A DNA stretch of 64,000 bases from the NCBI GenBank assembly GCA_024516155.1, contig JAJJXM010000064.1, positions 124,001-188,000 of the forward strand, read 5' to 3'. Below the pieces are notes generated by a model. That model worked only from the letters and a program-made list of their open reading frames with translations, ran no database searches and had not been told where the DNA came from. Made by a program: the position numbers and the translations under genes. The stretch is from Pyronema omphalodes (lineage: Eukaryota; Ascomycota; Pezizomycetes; Pezizales; Pyronemataceae). This document shows, piece by piece, positions 1 through 12,025 of the stretch. The stretch's first letter is position 1. The number at the start of each line of letters is the position of its first letter.

Positions 1-2755
1 TTCTAGGAAATAACTGGCTGTGTAGGAGGGCTGAAGAGGCATTGTGGGTGAGGTCGAGTGACTGAACGGTGATCGAGAGGAGCTGCTCGAAGAGACATGG
101 TTTCCATGGTTCGGCGGGTGATTAACTGACAAATGGATACCATCTGGGGTCTGCATTTGTGGAGTTCTTGGATTGGATCCACTTGCGTGTGATGGTGTGC
201 AGGAATTCGAACCAGAAGCAAATGCGGCTGTCGAGTTCATTGCCGAATTGGAATTTGATGACTGAGGTGTCATCATGGCTTCTTCCGAATACTGCTTAAG
301 CGCTATGTTGTAGGCATTCTCGTCGCCAGGATTTCCAATGTCATCATCGATTGGTCGTGGTAATGGAACGCTGCAGTCCTTATTTCGGATCGAAGCTGGC
401 CGACCGGTCATGAAGCACAAGATGTACTCGATCGAGTACAGCGCATACCACATCCGCACGCGCAGCTCCTTCTCCACCTCTGTATATGACTGTACATCAC
501 TCCGCAGATTCAACCCCAGCGTTTGGGCATATCGAATTGCCAAACCGATAACATGCCATGCCCTGGAAAATAATCGCAAAAAAAGGTTAGTCCAGCACTT
601 TTCATTCAATGTAGTCTCCCAGATCCACAAAAATCGCTTTGATCGGGTTTCTCGTAAAGAGTATTTTTCTTTTCAACAGTGCCACCCTGTGGCTCGGCCT
701 AAAAATATAAAACACTGTTTTGGATAGGTAGACGATGATATATATGCGGGGCGCTTCGATTGGTCTAGCCGCATCACCGGAATGAAACTGGGCAAACTCA
801 CCGATTCGTCTGGTTACTGGCCAGCAAATACATTCCCGTTAGACCAATTAACTGAACCTGTTGTAAATCCGCCACTTCCAGCACACTGTTATCATTAAGA
901 TATAGTAACCTCGCTCTCGCAAAGTATTTCAAATGATCAGTATCTTCCCCCCTCCAATCCGCGTTGATTAGTTTGGCATATAACGCTCCGATGGCAAACT
1001 TTAAATTCAACATTGCCATCCAACGATGTGATCCTTGAGGAAAAAATACTTCATACAAGTGATTGTACTGGTTCATAAAGGTCTTCTTGGATACTATTGG
1101 AAATGACGGATAAAATGTTGTAAAATAAATGTTGAGGAGCTGATCGGCGACCTTTCTGTCAGGGAGAAGGAAAGCTGGCTCCGCTTCAACCCCTGGAGGA
1201 GCGGTTATGCTCAGATCGTCAAGATGATATGCAGGTGTCTGGAATTGATACTCCTCATCCGCCACCGCCGAGTCGAAGCTCCTTCCCCGTGTTTGCTGGC
1301 CTGAGTAGGAAGATTTCCGTGACGTGTTCATTGGCGAGTTGTCCGCCTCTTCAGCCAGCTGTTGCGCCACCCTTTGAATCCAGGCCACTTCACTGCTTTT
1401 CCCCATGTATCCAGTTGGATATGGCGTATTTTCTGAATAGTCCTCCTTAATATGGTCTATAGATCCTGTTGAGCCGACTTCGGCAGATACCAAAGATTCG
1501 CCATCGCGGATATGCTTGCGGTTATGCGATCCGCTATCATAGATATGTAACTAAGGCACATGTCAGAATTCCACGTTGAGAATCTGCCATGGAATGAACA
1601 TTAATATTTACACCCTGCAAAGCTTTGGTTATTGCCAATTGCCCAGCACTATCCACCTGTGCCTTCAGCTGTTCCAATAGATTTTCGTAGATGTCGATAC
1701 GAGTCTTCAGGTTGATCATCTCACTATCGAATCATCGTTAGTGATCTGGTCCTATCGTAACTCTTCTGCAGCATATCCAGGCGCCCTTTTGGATAGCCAT
1801 GGAGAACGGTGGGGTCGGTCGGCGGAGCTATGTAGGGGCCGTCATTGTAACTTTAACCGTCAGCGGCGCAGCCGGCGGCAAACGCTCCTCGCGGTGACCA
1901 GGACACTTATAACGCACCACATGCCAATCCGTCCTCCATCTGGCATCCAAAAGGGCGTTCAAGATTATGGAGGGGTTAAAAGTAAGGGAGATATCGATTT
2001 CTAGAATAGTAAGGCTTCACAGCCATCCTTTTCTAACATTTTCTCGAACGTACTTTTTGGCACGATCTCGTTTGCCGTCGGCGTAGTAGCAGTTGATTTT
2101 GAAATCCTGACAATGTTTGCATATTGGTCTATATCACACAATTCCCACAGCGAAAAGAGTTAGCAAAAACTAATTCTCTAAAGCCAGTAAAAAAAACATC
2201 ATGCACTTGCAGGAAACGCATCAGGTTCGCACCTTTCGCCGCTGCACTGAAAATCGAAGCGAAAGCCAAAGACAAGGCGGGAGTTGATCAGCATTCAAAT
2301 ATTCCATTTCTTTGTATTTTTGGTTCTTCAGCGTAGCAAAAATGGTAAATGTAAGAAGAGGGAAAATGGAGGAAAGAAAAAAAGAAAAAGAAAAGAAAAA
2401 GAAATTGTGATAATTGTAGGGCACAGAATATATATGACGTATGTGTGTGTGTGACTGGATGCTAAAGTATTCACGACGGCGGTTGAAGTGGGGGGGGGGG
2501 GGGGGGGGGGTGTGGGGGTAGCCATCGTCGTATGTGTGTATGTGTGTGTGAACTGTAATTTGTAGCGAGTTCTCATACCTTCGTCTTCCTCTGCCTACAC
2601 GGCTCACAGGCGTGAGATACTCGGTGCTGAACGGCTTCGTCGCGGGGTCTGGCGCTGTTTTTCCGGATGCGAGGAATGGGGACCTTGGGAGTTGGGTTCA
2701 CCGAGGGGCCATCTGTTCCAATAGAATCCCTATAGGCGGAAGAATTACTGGCCAT
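1..2755 (-). CDS. Zn2Cys6 fungal-specific transcription factor (3' end beyond window)
   Basis: Nuclear DNA-binding regulator. I read six exons: 2755-2579, 2246-2233 (14 nt), 2128-2054, 1723-1612, 1550-802 and 562-1 (open at the edge). The joined N-terminus carries a complete binuclear zinc cluster with Cys50, 53, 60, 67, 70 and 77 (C-x2-C-x6-C-x6-C-x2-C-x6-C). A basic linker (KRDRAKK) and a short coiled-coil stretch (about residues 85-115, MINLKTRIDIYENLLEQLKA) follow, as is usual for dimeric members. Exons 5-6 encode the fungal_trans middle homology region (YFTTFYPSFPIV, then WHVIGLAIRYAQTLGLN and RVRMWYALYSIEY), with a Ser/Asn/Thr-rich insert after it. The introns are long for this window (332, 104, 330, 61 and 239 nt), and intron 1 holds a run of 21 G. 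The start is the ATG at 2755, with no competing upstream start seen. The target genes are unknown. The family assignment is very secure; the exon joins are inferred from splice signals and reading-frame continuity. Confidence 0.9.
2490..2510. repeat. poly(dG) tract of 21 nt inside intron 1 of the zinc-cluster gene
   Basis: Uninterrupted G run on the plus strand (C run in the transcript) in the 332-nt first intron, bracketed by TGTGTG words. One of seven such tracts in the window. Confidence 0.9.
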
Positions 2756-3128
2756 ATTTGCTCGCGATCGTTGAAGTAAGGACGACTGGTGGAGGGCGGA
2801 TTGTAGGACACAGTTCGAGGACCCCGGTGCACAAAACTTAACGAGCGGTAAATGGAGCGAAGGTGGTGAGGTGGGTCTTAAGCTCAGTTGGAAACGGGGT
2901 TTGGGGTTAGATGTGTAGTAGTAGAGCAGGCTAGAGTAGCCACGATTGGTGGGGGTAAATGAGCCACGGGGTAGCGGAGTGGAGTAGCAACACCACTACT
3001 TCAGCGGGTTGGATCGGATTGGACTGAAATGTCTCTCGGGATCTGTAAATAGTAGTATAGTTCCGGTATAGTTCCGGTATAGTTCTCTTTATAGTCAAGA
3101 GTAACTGCTCGGGCGAGTGTAATGTCGT

Positions 3129-3160
3129 TCTCTCTTTCTCTCTTTCTCTCTCTGTTTCTC

Positions 3161-3202
<42 letters not shown>

Positions 3203-3207
3203 TCTCT
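3129..3207. repeat. CT/GA microsatellite
   Basis: A pyrimidine-rich block containing an uninterrupted (CT)n run of 35 nt (about 3164-3198), flanked by imperfect TTTCTC words. It lies about 400 nt upstream of the zinc-cluster factor's ATG, so it is in that gene's promoter or 5' leader. CT-rich tracts are common near fungal transcription starts, but this one is long enough to be a polymorphic microsatellite. Confidence 0.9.
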
Positions 3208-3850
3208 TTTTTTTCCTGTTTTGTTTTGTCTTGAATTGGTGCGGTATGCGGATATAAAAGTTGATGATGAAGCTGTAGTGTGTTTTGCGCGTATACGGAT
3301 GGATATAAGAGTTGTGATGGAGATGGAGCTGTAGTGAGCGTTTGCGCGTATATAGCCCAGGTTGGTGGTAAAAATGTAGATGATATCTGGCTGTTGCCCA
3401 GCGCGCCGACGGTGTCTTTTTTGATGCTGGCGTGTGCCTGGCGAATGCTGGCTTGCTTGCTGGCTTGCTGGCTGGTGATTATTCGGGGGCGCTGAGGAAG
3501 GCGTCTCGCATCGTTCGCGCGGCGGGCTTTATATTTTAATTTCTGCGCTACTATCTGCCATGTCCGGTAAATCGATCAGTGTTCGCTATTCTGGTGTTCG
3601 TACAGCACCTCTAATATGCTTGGATGCAGGAGCGAGGCGACTGGGGGTGGGGAGTTTGCCATATCAGAAAACATCGACATGCTGTCTTTTCGCATTTGCC
3701 CCACTGGGGACCCTGGAGCACTGGAGAATAAGATCACTGGAGAACTGGAGCACTGAAGCTCATCCGCCGCCTACAGAAATACAGTAGAGACTTTGTAATT
3801 TGGGTCTTTGAAGTCTTTTTTAGCGCTGTTGATCCTTTTCAGCCACAGAT

Positions 3851-3862
3851 TAACCCTAACCC
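3851..3862. promoter_or_regulatory. telo-box-like TAACCCTAACCC
   Basis: Two TTAGGG units on the minus strand in the far upstream region of the zinc-cluster factor gene. Such sites are bound by Myb/telobox proteins of the Teb1, Tbf1 and TRF classes, and a Teb1-like gene lies at 15197-16945. A regulatory role is inference only. Confidence 0.3.
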
Positions 3863-4427
3863 AGTTTTTGACTCGAATTTGACTTTTGACACTTTGTAGC
3901 CATAGGAAACAACCAGTTTTCATCAAAACCAGAAGAGATTTTCATTAATATACTCAGCTATCTCTTTAGATTAAGATGGTGAAAAATCCAGATAAATTGA
4001 ACATTGTTACGTTGTTGGAAAACAACAATTCTGTAGTGGGTTTGCTGTCACTGACAACTGATGAATCATGGTTGCCCTCCAACAGAGCTCTTTCCCTGCC
4101 TTGGAAGCAACCCCCTGTCTATTACCGTTGCCATTGCCACATTTCAGAATACTTTTAGAATGTCTTTTTTCACTGTGTGTCTTTCATGTGTGTGTATACG
4201 CCTCCTGTCCTTTGTGCACCCGAATACTTTACCCCGCCTGTCATTACCCCTCCTGTCACCCCTCCTCGGCTGTCGATCACAGTGGAGCGGGTGAGGGTGA
4301 CTAGGGTAGGGGGACGGGGAGATTGGGGTAGGGAGTGGGGGGGGGGAGGGGTGGATGTGTCAGAATATTGAGAACGGGAAGGGAAGGGATAGGTATAACG
4401 ATGATTGGGTGGCTGAGGGGGGGAGAA

Positions 4428-4445
4428 GGGGGGGGGGGGGGGGGG
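4428..4445. repeat. poly(dG) tract of 18 nt
   Basis: Uninterrupted G run in a G-rich stretch (4300-4450) of the spacer upstream of the zinc-cluster gene. Confidence 0.9.
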
Positions 4446-4637
4446 TGGGACATGACTATGTAGCAGCTAGCTAGGTAGGTGATAGGATTTAGAGCTGTCT
4501 GTTTAAGGAAATTCCAAAAAACGTCATATCTGTCTACATCCATATCGAGTAAGCATCTTCTTTAGTTACTCTAACTACTGGGGATATTCCAAAGCATACA
4601 TAGCTTCCTCGTGGATATCTCTGTCACCTCACTATAA

Positions 4638-4654
4638 CCCCCCCCCCCCCCCCC
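4638..4654. repeat. poly(dC) tract of 17 nt
   Basis: Uninterrupted C run about 190 nt from the preceding G run and in the opposite sense, so the two could pair as long inverted arms. Confidence 0.9.
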
Positions 4655-5605
4655 ACCCCACCTCCCCCCAAAACCAGACTCTGCCGCTTTCGTTAGCTGA
4701 CATGCACATCTACCGCTCGTTACCAATAGCCCGGGGAGGCCTGGGAGCCCTGGGAGCCCTGGAAACTGACGTAGTAGCTTCACGATACTCCATCTACCAT
4801 ACATACATAGACCCAACACACGGGAGGTGTATGTATCACCATACCATACCTGCATCAAAATTATGCAAGTCAATTCCTGACTAGCACATAATCAAAAAAA
4901 AAAAAATTAAATCCGCATCACGATCCGTGTTGCATTTCGGGTTGTTGGTGGGGGGGAGGGGGGTGGGTTGCCCTAGGTTGACGATGTGTGACTTCATAGT
5001 TCATAGCTCCGTTCATACTTTACATATGCATACATAGACGACAGAGTCCCGAAAGCTACGGTGCTACGGTGCTACGATGTAAAACGTTGCACGGTGCACC
5101 GTCAAAGTGACATAGCATTCCTTGTCTATCTGTCTGTGGCTTATATTTTCTTTTTCCTGTAATAAAAGTGCACCCACCATACAGCCATACAACCATGGAG
5201 TTACATGTATGTATGTAAGTGTCTGTCCTGTAAGTGTAAGTGTAAGTATGTCCTGTAAGTATGTGTCACACTGCATGACAGAACAGTACATACAGTACAT
5301 TCAGCCACACAGTATCTATGCATCTGTATGTATGCCGTATGTATGTATGATTCAGCAGAAAGTAGAAAGTAGAAAGTAGAAAGCAACAGTAAGTTATCGA
5401 CAAGCATAGAATTCCCGATAACCTTCTAGAGAAGCGTAGATGATCCTAGATGATCCCAGATGATCCCGTGCACCCCGTGTACCATACATACATACTCGCA
5501 TATGCTTCTTGCATACTTGCATACTTGCATACATAATTATTATGTCATTCTGCTTCCTGCCCCCTTGCTCCCTTGTCCACACGTCCCTAGACGTCCACAC
5601 ACACA

Positions 5606-5624
5606 CCCCCCCCCCCCCCCCCCC
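5606..5624. repeat. poly(dC) tract of 19 nt
   Basis: Uninterrupted C run following an ACACAC microsatellite in the same spacer. Confidence 0.9.
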
Positions 5625-6805
5625 GGAACTTCGATCTACAGGGACAGCCCACAAGAAAAAGAAAATAACAGACAGAAACAATAATACATATGCATGATGA
5701 ATCTACAGATGTACCCGGAGACTACTGGAACTTTCTATGATACAAGAGATAGTGCGAAATGGTGATATGATGTGTATCATGCGACACGAACTCTACTTTT
5801 GGTATTCTATGTCATTCTATGATATGATTGGATGTTAATGATTTTGTTATTGTTATTGTTTTTGTTTTTGTTTTTGCTTTTGTTATTTTTATAATCATGA
5901 TTTTTTGTTATCATTATTATTATGCTTGCTGTTGTTGTTATTGTTATGGTTGTTATGCTTATTGCCATGGTGGTTGCTGTTGTCATAGTGGTTACTGTTA
6001 TCACGGTTGTTGCTGTTACAGTCCAAGAAGCCTAACGAACTCCAGTCCCCAGCTAATTACGCCGACGCCGACGCCGACGCCGATGACGCCACAACGATGA
6101 CCACCATACATAGTGGCAGCGGGTATAGCATAATCCAAGACTCTGGTGGGATCAAGCTCCCAAACCTACCGTTATTTTTTCCGTATATGTAGTTTCCATA
6201 GCAACGTAGGTTATCTGCATTACACCAATGGCGCAGTTTCGCTGCTTGTACTAGCTGTAAACAAGTACATAAACTACAGATAGACAATACCATAGAACCA
6301 AAAAAAAAACCAAAAACCAAAAACCAAAAACCAAAACAAAACCAATTCCCAAAACCCCTTCCCAACGCCTCTCAAAACCAAACCCTTACAAATTACAAAC
6401 GCTAAATAAACACGAAAAACTCCAAACATAACCAAAACCACAATGTGCGCTAACGTACCAAAATAATTATCTGCTTCTGTAACAATCCTTCACCAACTTC
6501 AATTAACCACCCCATACCTTCGCATCAATTACTCCCACAGTACCGTATCCACAGTATCCCCATCCCCATCCCCATCCCCATCCGCCGTCCGCCGTCCATA
6601 ATCCCCCCGACCCATCCATAATCCATAATCCATAATCCCTCTCCAGTATCCCCCATCTCCCGCATCCAAAACTTCCCCAAAAATCACGAACTTGCCAGAA
6701 CCTTCGAAGCGCTGCAATGCGCAATGCAGAACCCCAACCAGCACGTTACGTTGTGTAACCTCCGAGTTCAGAGTCGTTGTGTAACCCACCTCCCAGCACC
6801 CAGCA

Positions 6806-6823
6806 CCCCCCCCCCCCCCCCCC
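6806..6823. repeat. poly(dC) tract of 18 nt
   Basis: Uninterrupted C run in the spacer, about 530 nt from the 3' end of the helicase gene. Confidence 0.9.
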
Positions 6824-7356
6824 GCGGACCCCGGACCTCAATATCCCTGCTCACACTAAGCTTGTTGGAGCGAATTGTTTACCCAAGAATCAAAAACTCG
6901 AAACAGAAAACATGATGCAGGGACACGATCGCAATGACGATGATGAGAGAACCTAGTGTTGTAGTAGTTGTAAACGGGCTGTCTGCACTATAGTTTAGAG
7001 TACATGTCAAGAGTGCACAAGCCATGCCGTATCCGATCCGAATTCTTAGCATGGATGCCTAGATCTATTTACCCTTCGAATCGGAATGACTCATCTAAAT
7101 CGAGATACCTCCCAAACAACAACGCATTGGTAATTATATCCTGTCAACAATCTCACCATCGCACGCACAAATAATCAAGAGAACATCCATTTTCGAGCCT
7201 CAATTCTTTATTTTTATTAAATCGCTCTCCCAGGACCTCATACAGACCTATTCGTTAAACAGAAGGAAAAAAATTGAAACAATTACCCCCCATTTCAACT
7301 TCGATACATGAGAAGAAACCAAACCTCGTCTCCCCACTGCCGACGGGCAAACCGAT

Positions 7357-9362
7357 CTACCAGCCGCCTCCGTTAGTATCAGCGCCCCCAGTGCCCCACC
7401 CATTATCGGCAGCTCCGCTATCGTTGCCTGTGTTCCACTCGTCAGTGGTTGCAGCACCGCCAGAGCCGGTCAAGCCGGCACCAAAACCACCAGTAGGATC
7501 ATCAGTTCCAGGAGTAGCCTCCTCATCGGAGTCAGGTTCGTCCCAGTTGATCTCTCCCTCAGGTCGGTACTGTTCGAGGAAGTCGGGAACCTCCTGGCCA
7601 TTCTCGATGAGAATCTTGACCAAGTCCACTCCAATATCGGAATTGGAGTCGTTGAAGAATGATGTGGCCAGACCATGGTTGCCAATACGAGCAGTACGAC
7701 CTAAAAAACGATTAGCATAACATTTAACTAAACTAGCTAAATCAACTTACCGATACGGTGAATGTATTCATCGATGTTGCTAACCATATCATAGTTTATG
7801 ATATGCATAACGTTCTTGATGTCAAGGCCGCGGGACGCAACTCCGGTAGCAATCAAGATCGGACATTTGCCGGAGCGGAAGGCAATCAGGGCGTCTTCAC
7901 GCTCGCGCTGGGTTCTGTCGCCGTGAATTGAAGTAGTAGGTAGCTTCAGGTTGTACAGGTAATCGTCCAACGCATCGGCAGTACGCTTATGGTTGACAAA
8001 TATCAAGGTGCGTGCCGGAGGAGCATTGCAAAGAAGATCGTAAACGGCAGCCTTCTTCTTGGAATCATCGACCCACAAAACGTGCTGAGTAATGTTGCTG
8101 TGGGTTGAACCGATACGACCAACCTTAATTTGGACGTAGTCATCCGCAAGGAAATCGGCGGCGAGCTTTCTCACAGGTTTCTGGAAAGTGGCGGAGAACA
8201 TCATCACCTGCTTATCATCGTCCTGGTTACAATCGCTGGCTTCGAGAATCTTGCGAATCTGAGGCTCGAATCCCATATCGAGCATCTCATCGGCCTCATC
8301 AATGACGACAAACTTGATACGTTTCAAGCTGAGAATACGGCCACGCTCGAGAAAGTCGTTGAGACGACCCGGAGTTCCAACAAGAACATCACATCCCTTA
8401 CCAAGCTCCAATCTTTGAGTTGTGGAGTCGGCACCACCGTAGACGACACAAGGACGCAACATCGAACGGTAGCAGAAACGGCGGCACTCGTCGAAGATCT
8501 GGGTAGCCAACTCGCGAGTAGGAGCGATAATGAGAACCAAAGGCTCAGCAGTGTATGCACGGTTGGAATCCGCGGAAGGGCGAGGGGCAGCCAAACGCTT
8601 GGCTTTTCCCATTAACTTTGACAGGATGGGAATCAAGAACGCTGCGGTTTTACCGGATCCTACAAAGCTATTAATTTTAACATTTAATAGAAGTTTGTAG
8701 ATACTCACCAGTTTGAGCACAGGACAAAAGATCGCATCCCTGCATGATGGACGGAATACAGTAACGCTGGATAGGCGTGGGCTTTTCGTACTTGCATAGC
8801 TGAACGTTCTCCAACATGATGGGATGCAAGCCAGCATCTTTGAACTATGTACGGATATTTGATTAGCAGTGATTGACATTGTTCAATTAAGAATGGCATT
8901 ACCTCAGAAATAGGCTCAGGCTTCTGAACACCTTCGATGTCAACCTTAAGCTGGAACAACCTGCAAAAGTGTTAACTGATAAATATCGGTGCGAGTGGTG
9001 AACAACCATAATCATCACTGAAAGGATTCCGCATAGATATGCAAAGTCGAGAGCAGAAGGAACCGAACTTACTTGGAAAAGTCGAGCCCAGCTCCATGAG
9101 GCTCATCATTTTCATCGTCACCGAAGAGCATCTTCTCTAGAGGCTCATATCTAGGAGCAACATCGCCAAAGTCGTCCTTCCATTCGTAGCGGGCACCAGA
9201 AGCAGCCCATTGTCCATAGGGTGCTCCACGAGGATGGTCCACATCTCTCTGAGCTGTGTAGGCCTGGTAATCGTAGGCTTGGCGAGGGATCCAGTCTCCG
9301 ACTTTCTCGATGTCCGCGAGAGGCTTGCTCAAAGAGCTCATGTCTAAACCGGTGTCGGACAT
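7357..9362 (-). CDS. DEAD-box ATP-dependent RNA helicase, Ded1/DDX3/Vasa type
   Basis: Predicted cytoplasmic or perinuclear RNA helicase that unwinds RNA using ATP; the nearest known family is Ded1/DDX3/Vasa, which acts in translation initiation. Five exons: 9362-9073, 8960-8903, 8844-8709, 8659-7751 and 7700-7357, giving 578 residues. All signature motifs are visible: Q-motif (about 117-142), AQTGSGKT 159-166, PTREL, TPGRL, DEAD 282-285, SAT 317-319, ASRGLDI 436-442 and HRIGRTAR 462-469 (the last assembled across an intron). The N-terminus lacks the RGG-rich and eIF4E-binding-like stretches of classical Ded1 and is instead acidic and aromatic. The C-terminus is acidic, then Gly/Trp-rich, ending GGGW. 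It is therefore probably a Ded1/Vasa-like paralogue rather than Ded1 itself, so I give no symbol. Introns are 112, 58, 49 and 50 nt. Confidence 0.92.
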
Positions 9363-11194
9363 GATTGTTGATTAGGATTGGCTGATGAAATGTGGAACCA
9401 ATTCGATGAAGTGGCGGGTTGAGGAGGAAAGCTTTAGTGTGGAGGCAATAAGTGAGGGTGGATGGGGGTCGAAATGTGTGATGGTGGACGCTGGAGTGGA
9501 GGAGAGGTGGAGGTGGAGGAAAGAGAAAGATGTGGAAGAGACGAGCAACAGGAAAGTTGACAGTGGAATGACAAGCTTTTCAAAAGCGGTCGTGTTCCTT
9601 GTTGTCTCTTGAAGTGGTGCAGATAGGGGTGATTTTCTCTGTTCTGCAGAGTACCGGCAGGCTCACAGAAACATCTTTATGATTTGTCCATTTTCGATGT
9701 TTGTTTTCAACCCTATACAGTGTCAAATGATTTTGCACGCTACAATTTCATAATGCAAATTGGCTGGCCACATATTTTCGAAGTGTTACTAGTGAATGTT
9801 ATTTTTTTTGTGTTTCGGATCAGTGTAAACACATCGCCACATTCCGAGTGACATTGTATGAGGAGGTGAGGTTCACAACTGCACTATAATCTGTTTTCAC
9901 AAACCAGCATAAGCCCAAAAAAGCAAACTATGTGCAGCCTCCCGTTCCTCCGTATCGGGTTCCCTTGTTCTCACGACAGCCCATTATTTTGACAGCTCAT
10001 ACGCTAGAAGTACAACGTACCACTCTACAAACCTCCTGCAACAAATCTTTAAACTGCATTTAATTTACACGCATAGACATCTAAACCAAACATCCACTAA
10101 AATATATGCAGCGGTATATCAATCACTCGACCTAGTCTTGCAGCAGTTTCATTTTACTGTCCATTCCGGGTTGGCGGCCACGGTCATCACATGCCGGCCG
10201 TGTATGCAAACCGGATATCTCTTCCGAAATCCAATCGGATACTTCAAACTGCCGATTTCAATATTTCAGCCGTATGCCCCGCAAGATACCCCTGGTCAAG
10301 TACCTTAGAAATCCGCTTACACAACCCATGCTGGTGCACAGCAAAAACCGACGGAAATGCCAGCGAGAGAAACTAGTAAAACGTTAATTATACATCTACA
10401 GCCACCGGGTCATTGCTGGCCCACTCTATGATTGCATATTCAACGCCTAAGAGGTAAAGTACTTCAATTCAATATTCTGAATAGTTTCGCTCCATGTGTG
10501 CTGTATGATCTGTAAGGGTTACAAGCGAATTTCTACGGTACTCCACATTCTCGGTCATGCCGAAACTTTAGGTTGTTAAGGGAACCTATGGGAGAGCAAT
10601 CCGCAGATATGCTGAGATTTTGAAGATATAATACCAATCGCAGTTAGCAAACAAAATGCCAACGATAATCCAGTGTTTACAAGCCTTTACAAGCCTTGTC
10701 TAGGCAAACTAAAGAAAAGACGAAAATAGTACAAAGTTTAGGGAAGTTCCGTTTTAGCCCAAAGTTTGATCGAACCCAAGTGCTAACAAAGACAACCTAA
10801 TCGTTAAGCTAGAGTAATTCGCCGGTTGGTCATGGCACATGGCACATGCAGCTAGCCACACACGAATTCTCACTCGTATCTTATCTTATCTAAAGTATGT
10901 AAGAGCCGCAGATGGCGGGGTAGCTCTTTTTGCTTTCAGTCCCCTGCTAGCAATCTGCATCACCAAAAGCGCGTCATTCCTTTAGCAAAGCCCAGCCAAA
11001 AATCATTACGTCTTCCTCATCCCGAACAGTCCGAAAACGCACCGAAATACCCAACCAAACAACTCCAAGCAACAAACTGCGAAGCAGCAAAGCAACAAGC
11101 CATAGAGTACTAGCAACAAACCCCCACCATCATCAAACCTTACCTTACCGTACCAGAAAAACCCTCCGCGGCATCCCACTACAGTACCACGAAG
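9363..11194. other. divergent intergenic region between helicase and elp6
   Basis: 1.8 kb separating two outward-reading genes, so it must contain both promoters. The first 240 nt (9385-9612) are G/A-rich leader sequence of the helicase; 10.98-11.19 kb is C/A-rich leader upstream of elp6. I see no convincing coding exon, RNA gene or repeat in between. Confidence 0.5.
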
Positions 11195-12025
11195 ATGTCG
11201 CAATCGCTCCACCATGACCTTCTCTCGCACCATATCTCACTCTCCTCCTCCTCAAACCTCTGTCTTGTCACCAGCGTGCTCGGTGCGTCGGGGAGCTGGT
11301 ATAGTCACTCTCTCCTTGCCGCACTTCTAAAGTCCTCTTCAACTGTCATTCATCTCTCCTTTCTCCACAATGCTGTGTTTCATAGTGACGCGGTACGGAA
11401 ATGGGGAGTAGATTTGGGACAGTATGGAAGGAAGGGGAGGTATGTGTTCGTTGATGGGTTGAGTGGATTATTCTTGCCAGGAGGAACGAAAGATGGAGTG
11501 AGCATGCAGGCGGGATTGGAGAAGATGTCACAGCAGGTTAAGGAAAGGATCCAGAAGGCGGTAGCTACTGCAGGAAGCGGTAAAGTGGTTTTGTTGGTGG
11601 AGGGACCGGATGTGTTACTGTCTGTGGGGGGAGTTAGCTCGATGGAGCTGGTGAATGAGCTGTTGGATTGGCATGAGGTTAGTTTGGTGAGTCTTTGAAG
11701 CTGTGGGAGGTGTTTCTAAAAGTTGGTGATGCAGCTTGTTTCGTCGACAACGGTTATGGTGAACGCGGATACAGCTTTCGTTACGAGGACGAAGACGAGA
11801 CTTGAGATGGAAGAAGCGAGCTTTGTCACGACGTTGGCACACCAGGCTGCGAGTGTGACGAGTTTACGGATGCTTGATACTGGGTTGGCAAAGGATGTGA
11901 GTGGAGTTTTGCGGGTTACCACGAGCTCCGAAACTGCCAATACGGATTGGCGTGAGAAGGAGGTTTTATACTTCGTCAAAGATGGGTCTGTGGAGGTGTT
12001 TAATAGGGGGCAGATGCGAAGTTAA
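11195..12025 (+). CDS. elp6: Elongator complex subunit Elp6
   Basis: Subunit of the Elp4-Elp5-Elp6 RecA-like ring of Elongator, which supports modification of wobble uridines in tRNA. Two exons, 11195-11677 and 11735-12025, are joined by a 57-nt intron in phase 0 (donor gttagt, acceptor gcag), giving 257 residues, close to the ~270 of yeast Elp6. The N-terminal half has the expected pattern: a hydrophobic strand ending in GASGSWYSHSLLAALL, then the VIHLSF strand, RKWGVDLGQYG and YVFVDGLSGLF. The C-terminal half has the GLAKDVSGVLRV element and ends EVLYFVKDGSVEVFNRGQ, which is typical of Elp6. As in other Elp6 proteins there is no classical Walker A motif. The start is the ATG at 11195, in a good context after a C/A-rich leader. 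Reading through the intron would stop after eight codons, which supports the splice. Confidence 0.85.

Larger units (their letters stand above)
2756..7356. other. 4.6-kb intergenic spacer rich in simple repeats
   Basis: No recognisable gene. The spacer holds a CT-rich block (about 3130-3210), four homopolymer G/C tracts of 17-19 nt, short tandem words (GCCGAC four times at about 6061-6080, CAAAAAC-type words at about 6300-6345, TTGTTA-type words at 5840-6020, CCCCAT words at 6560-6580) and a pair of telomere-like repeats (TAACCCTAACCC, 3851-3862). It covers the 5' flank of the transcription-factor gene and the 3' flank of the helicase gene. The ORFs here are short and low-complexity, and both strands are open only because of the repeats. 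Confidence 0.6.

Noticed and set aside
2221..2607. 128-codon minus-strand ORF with Pro and Phe runs
   Set aside because: It is intron 1 of the zinc-cluster gene, including the G homopolymer, read through.
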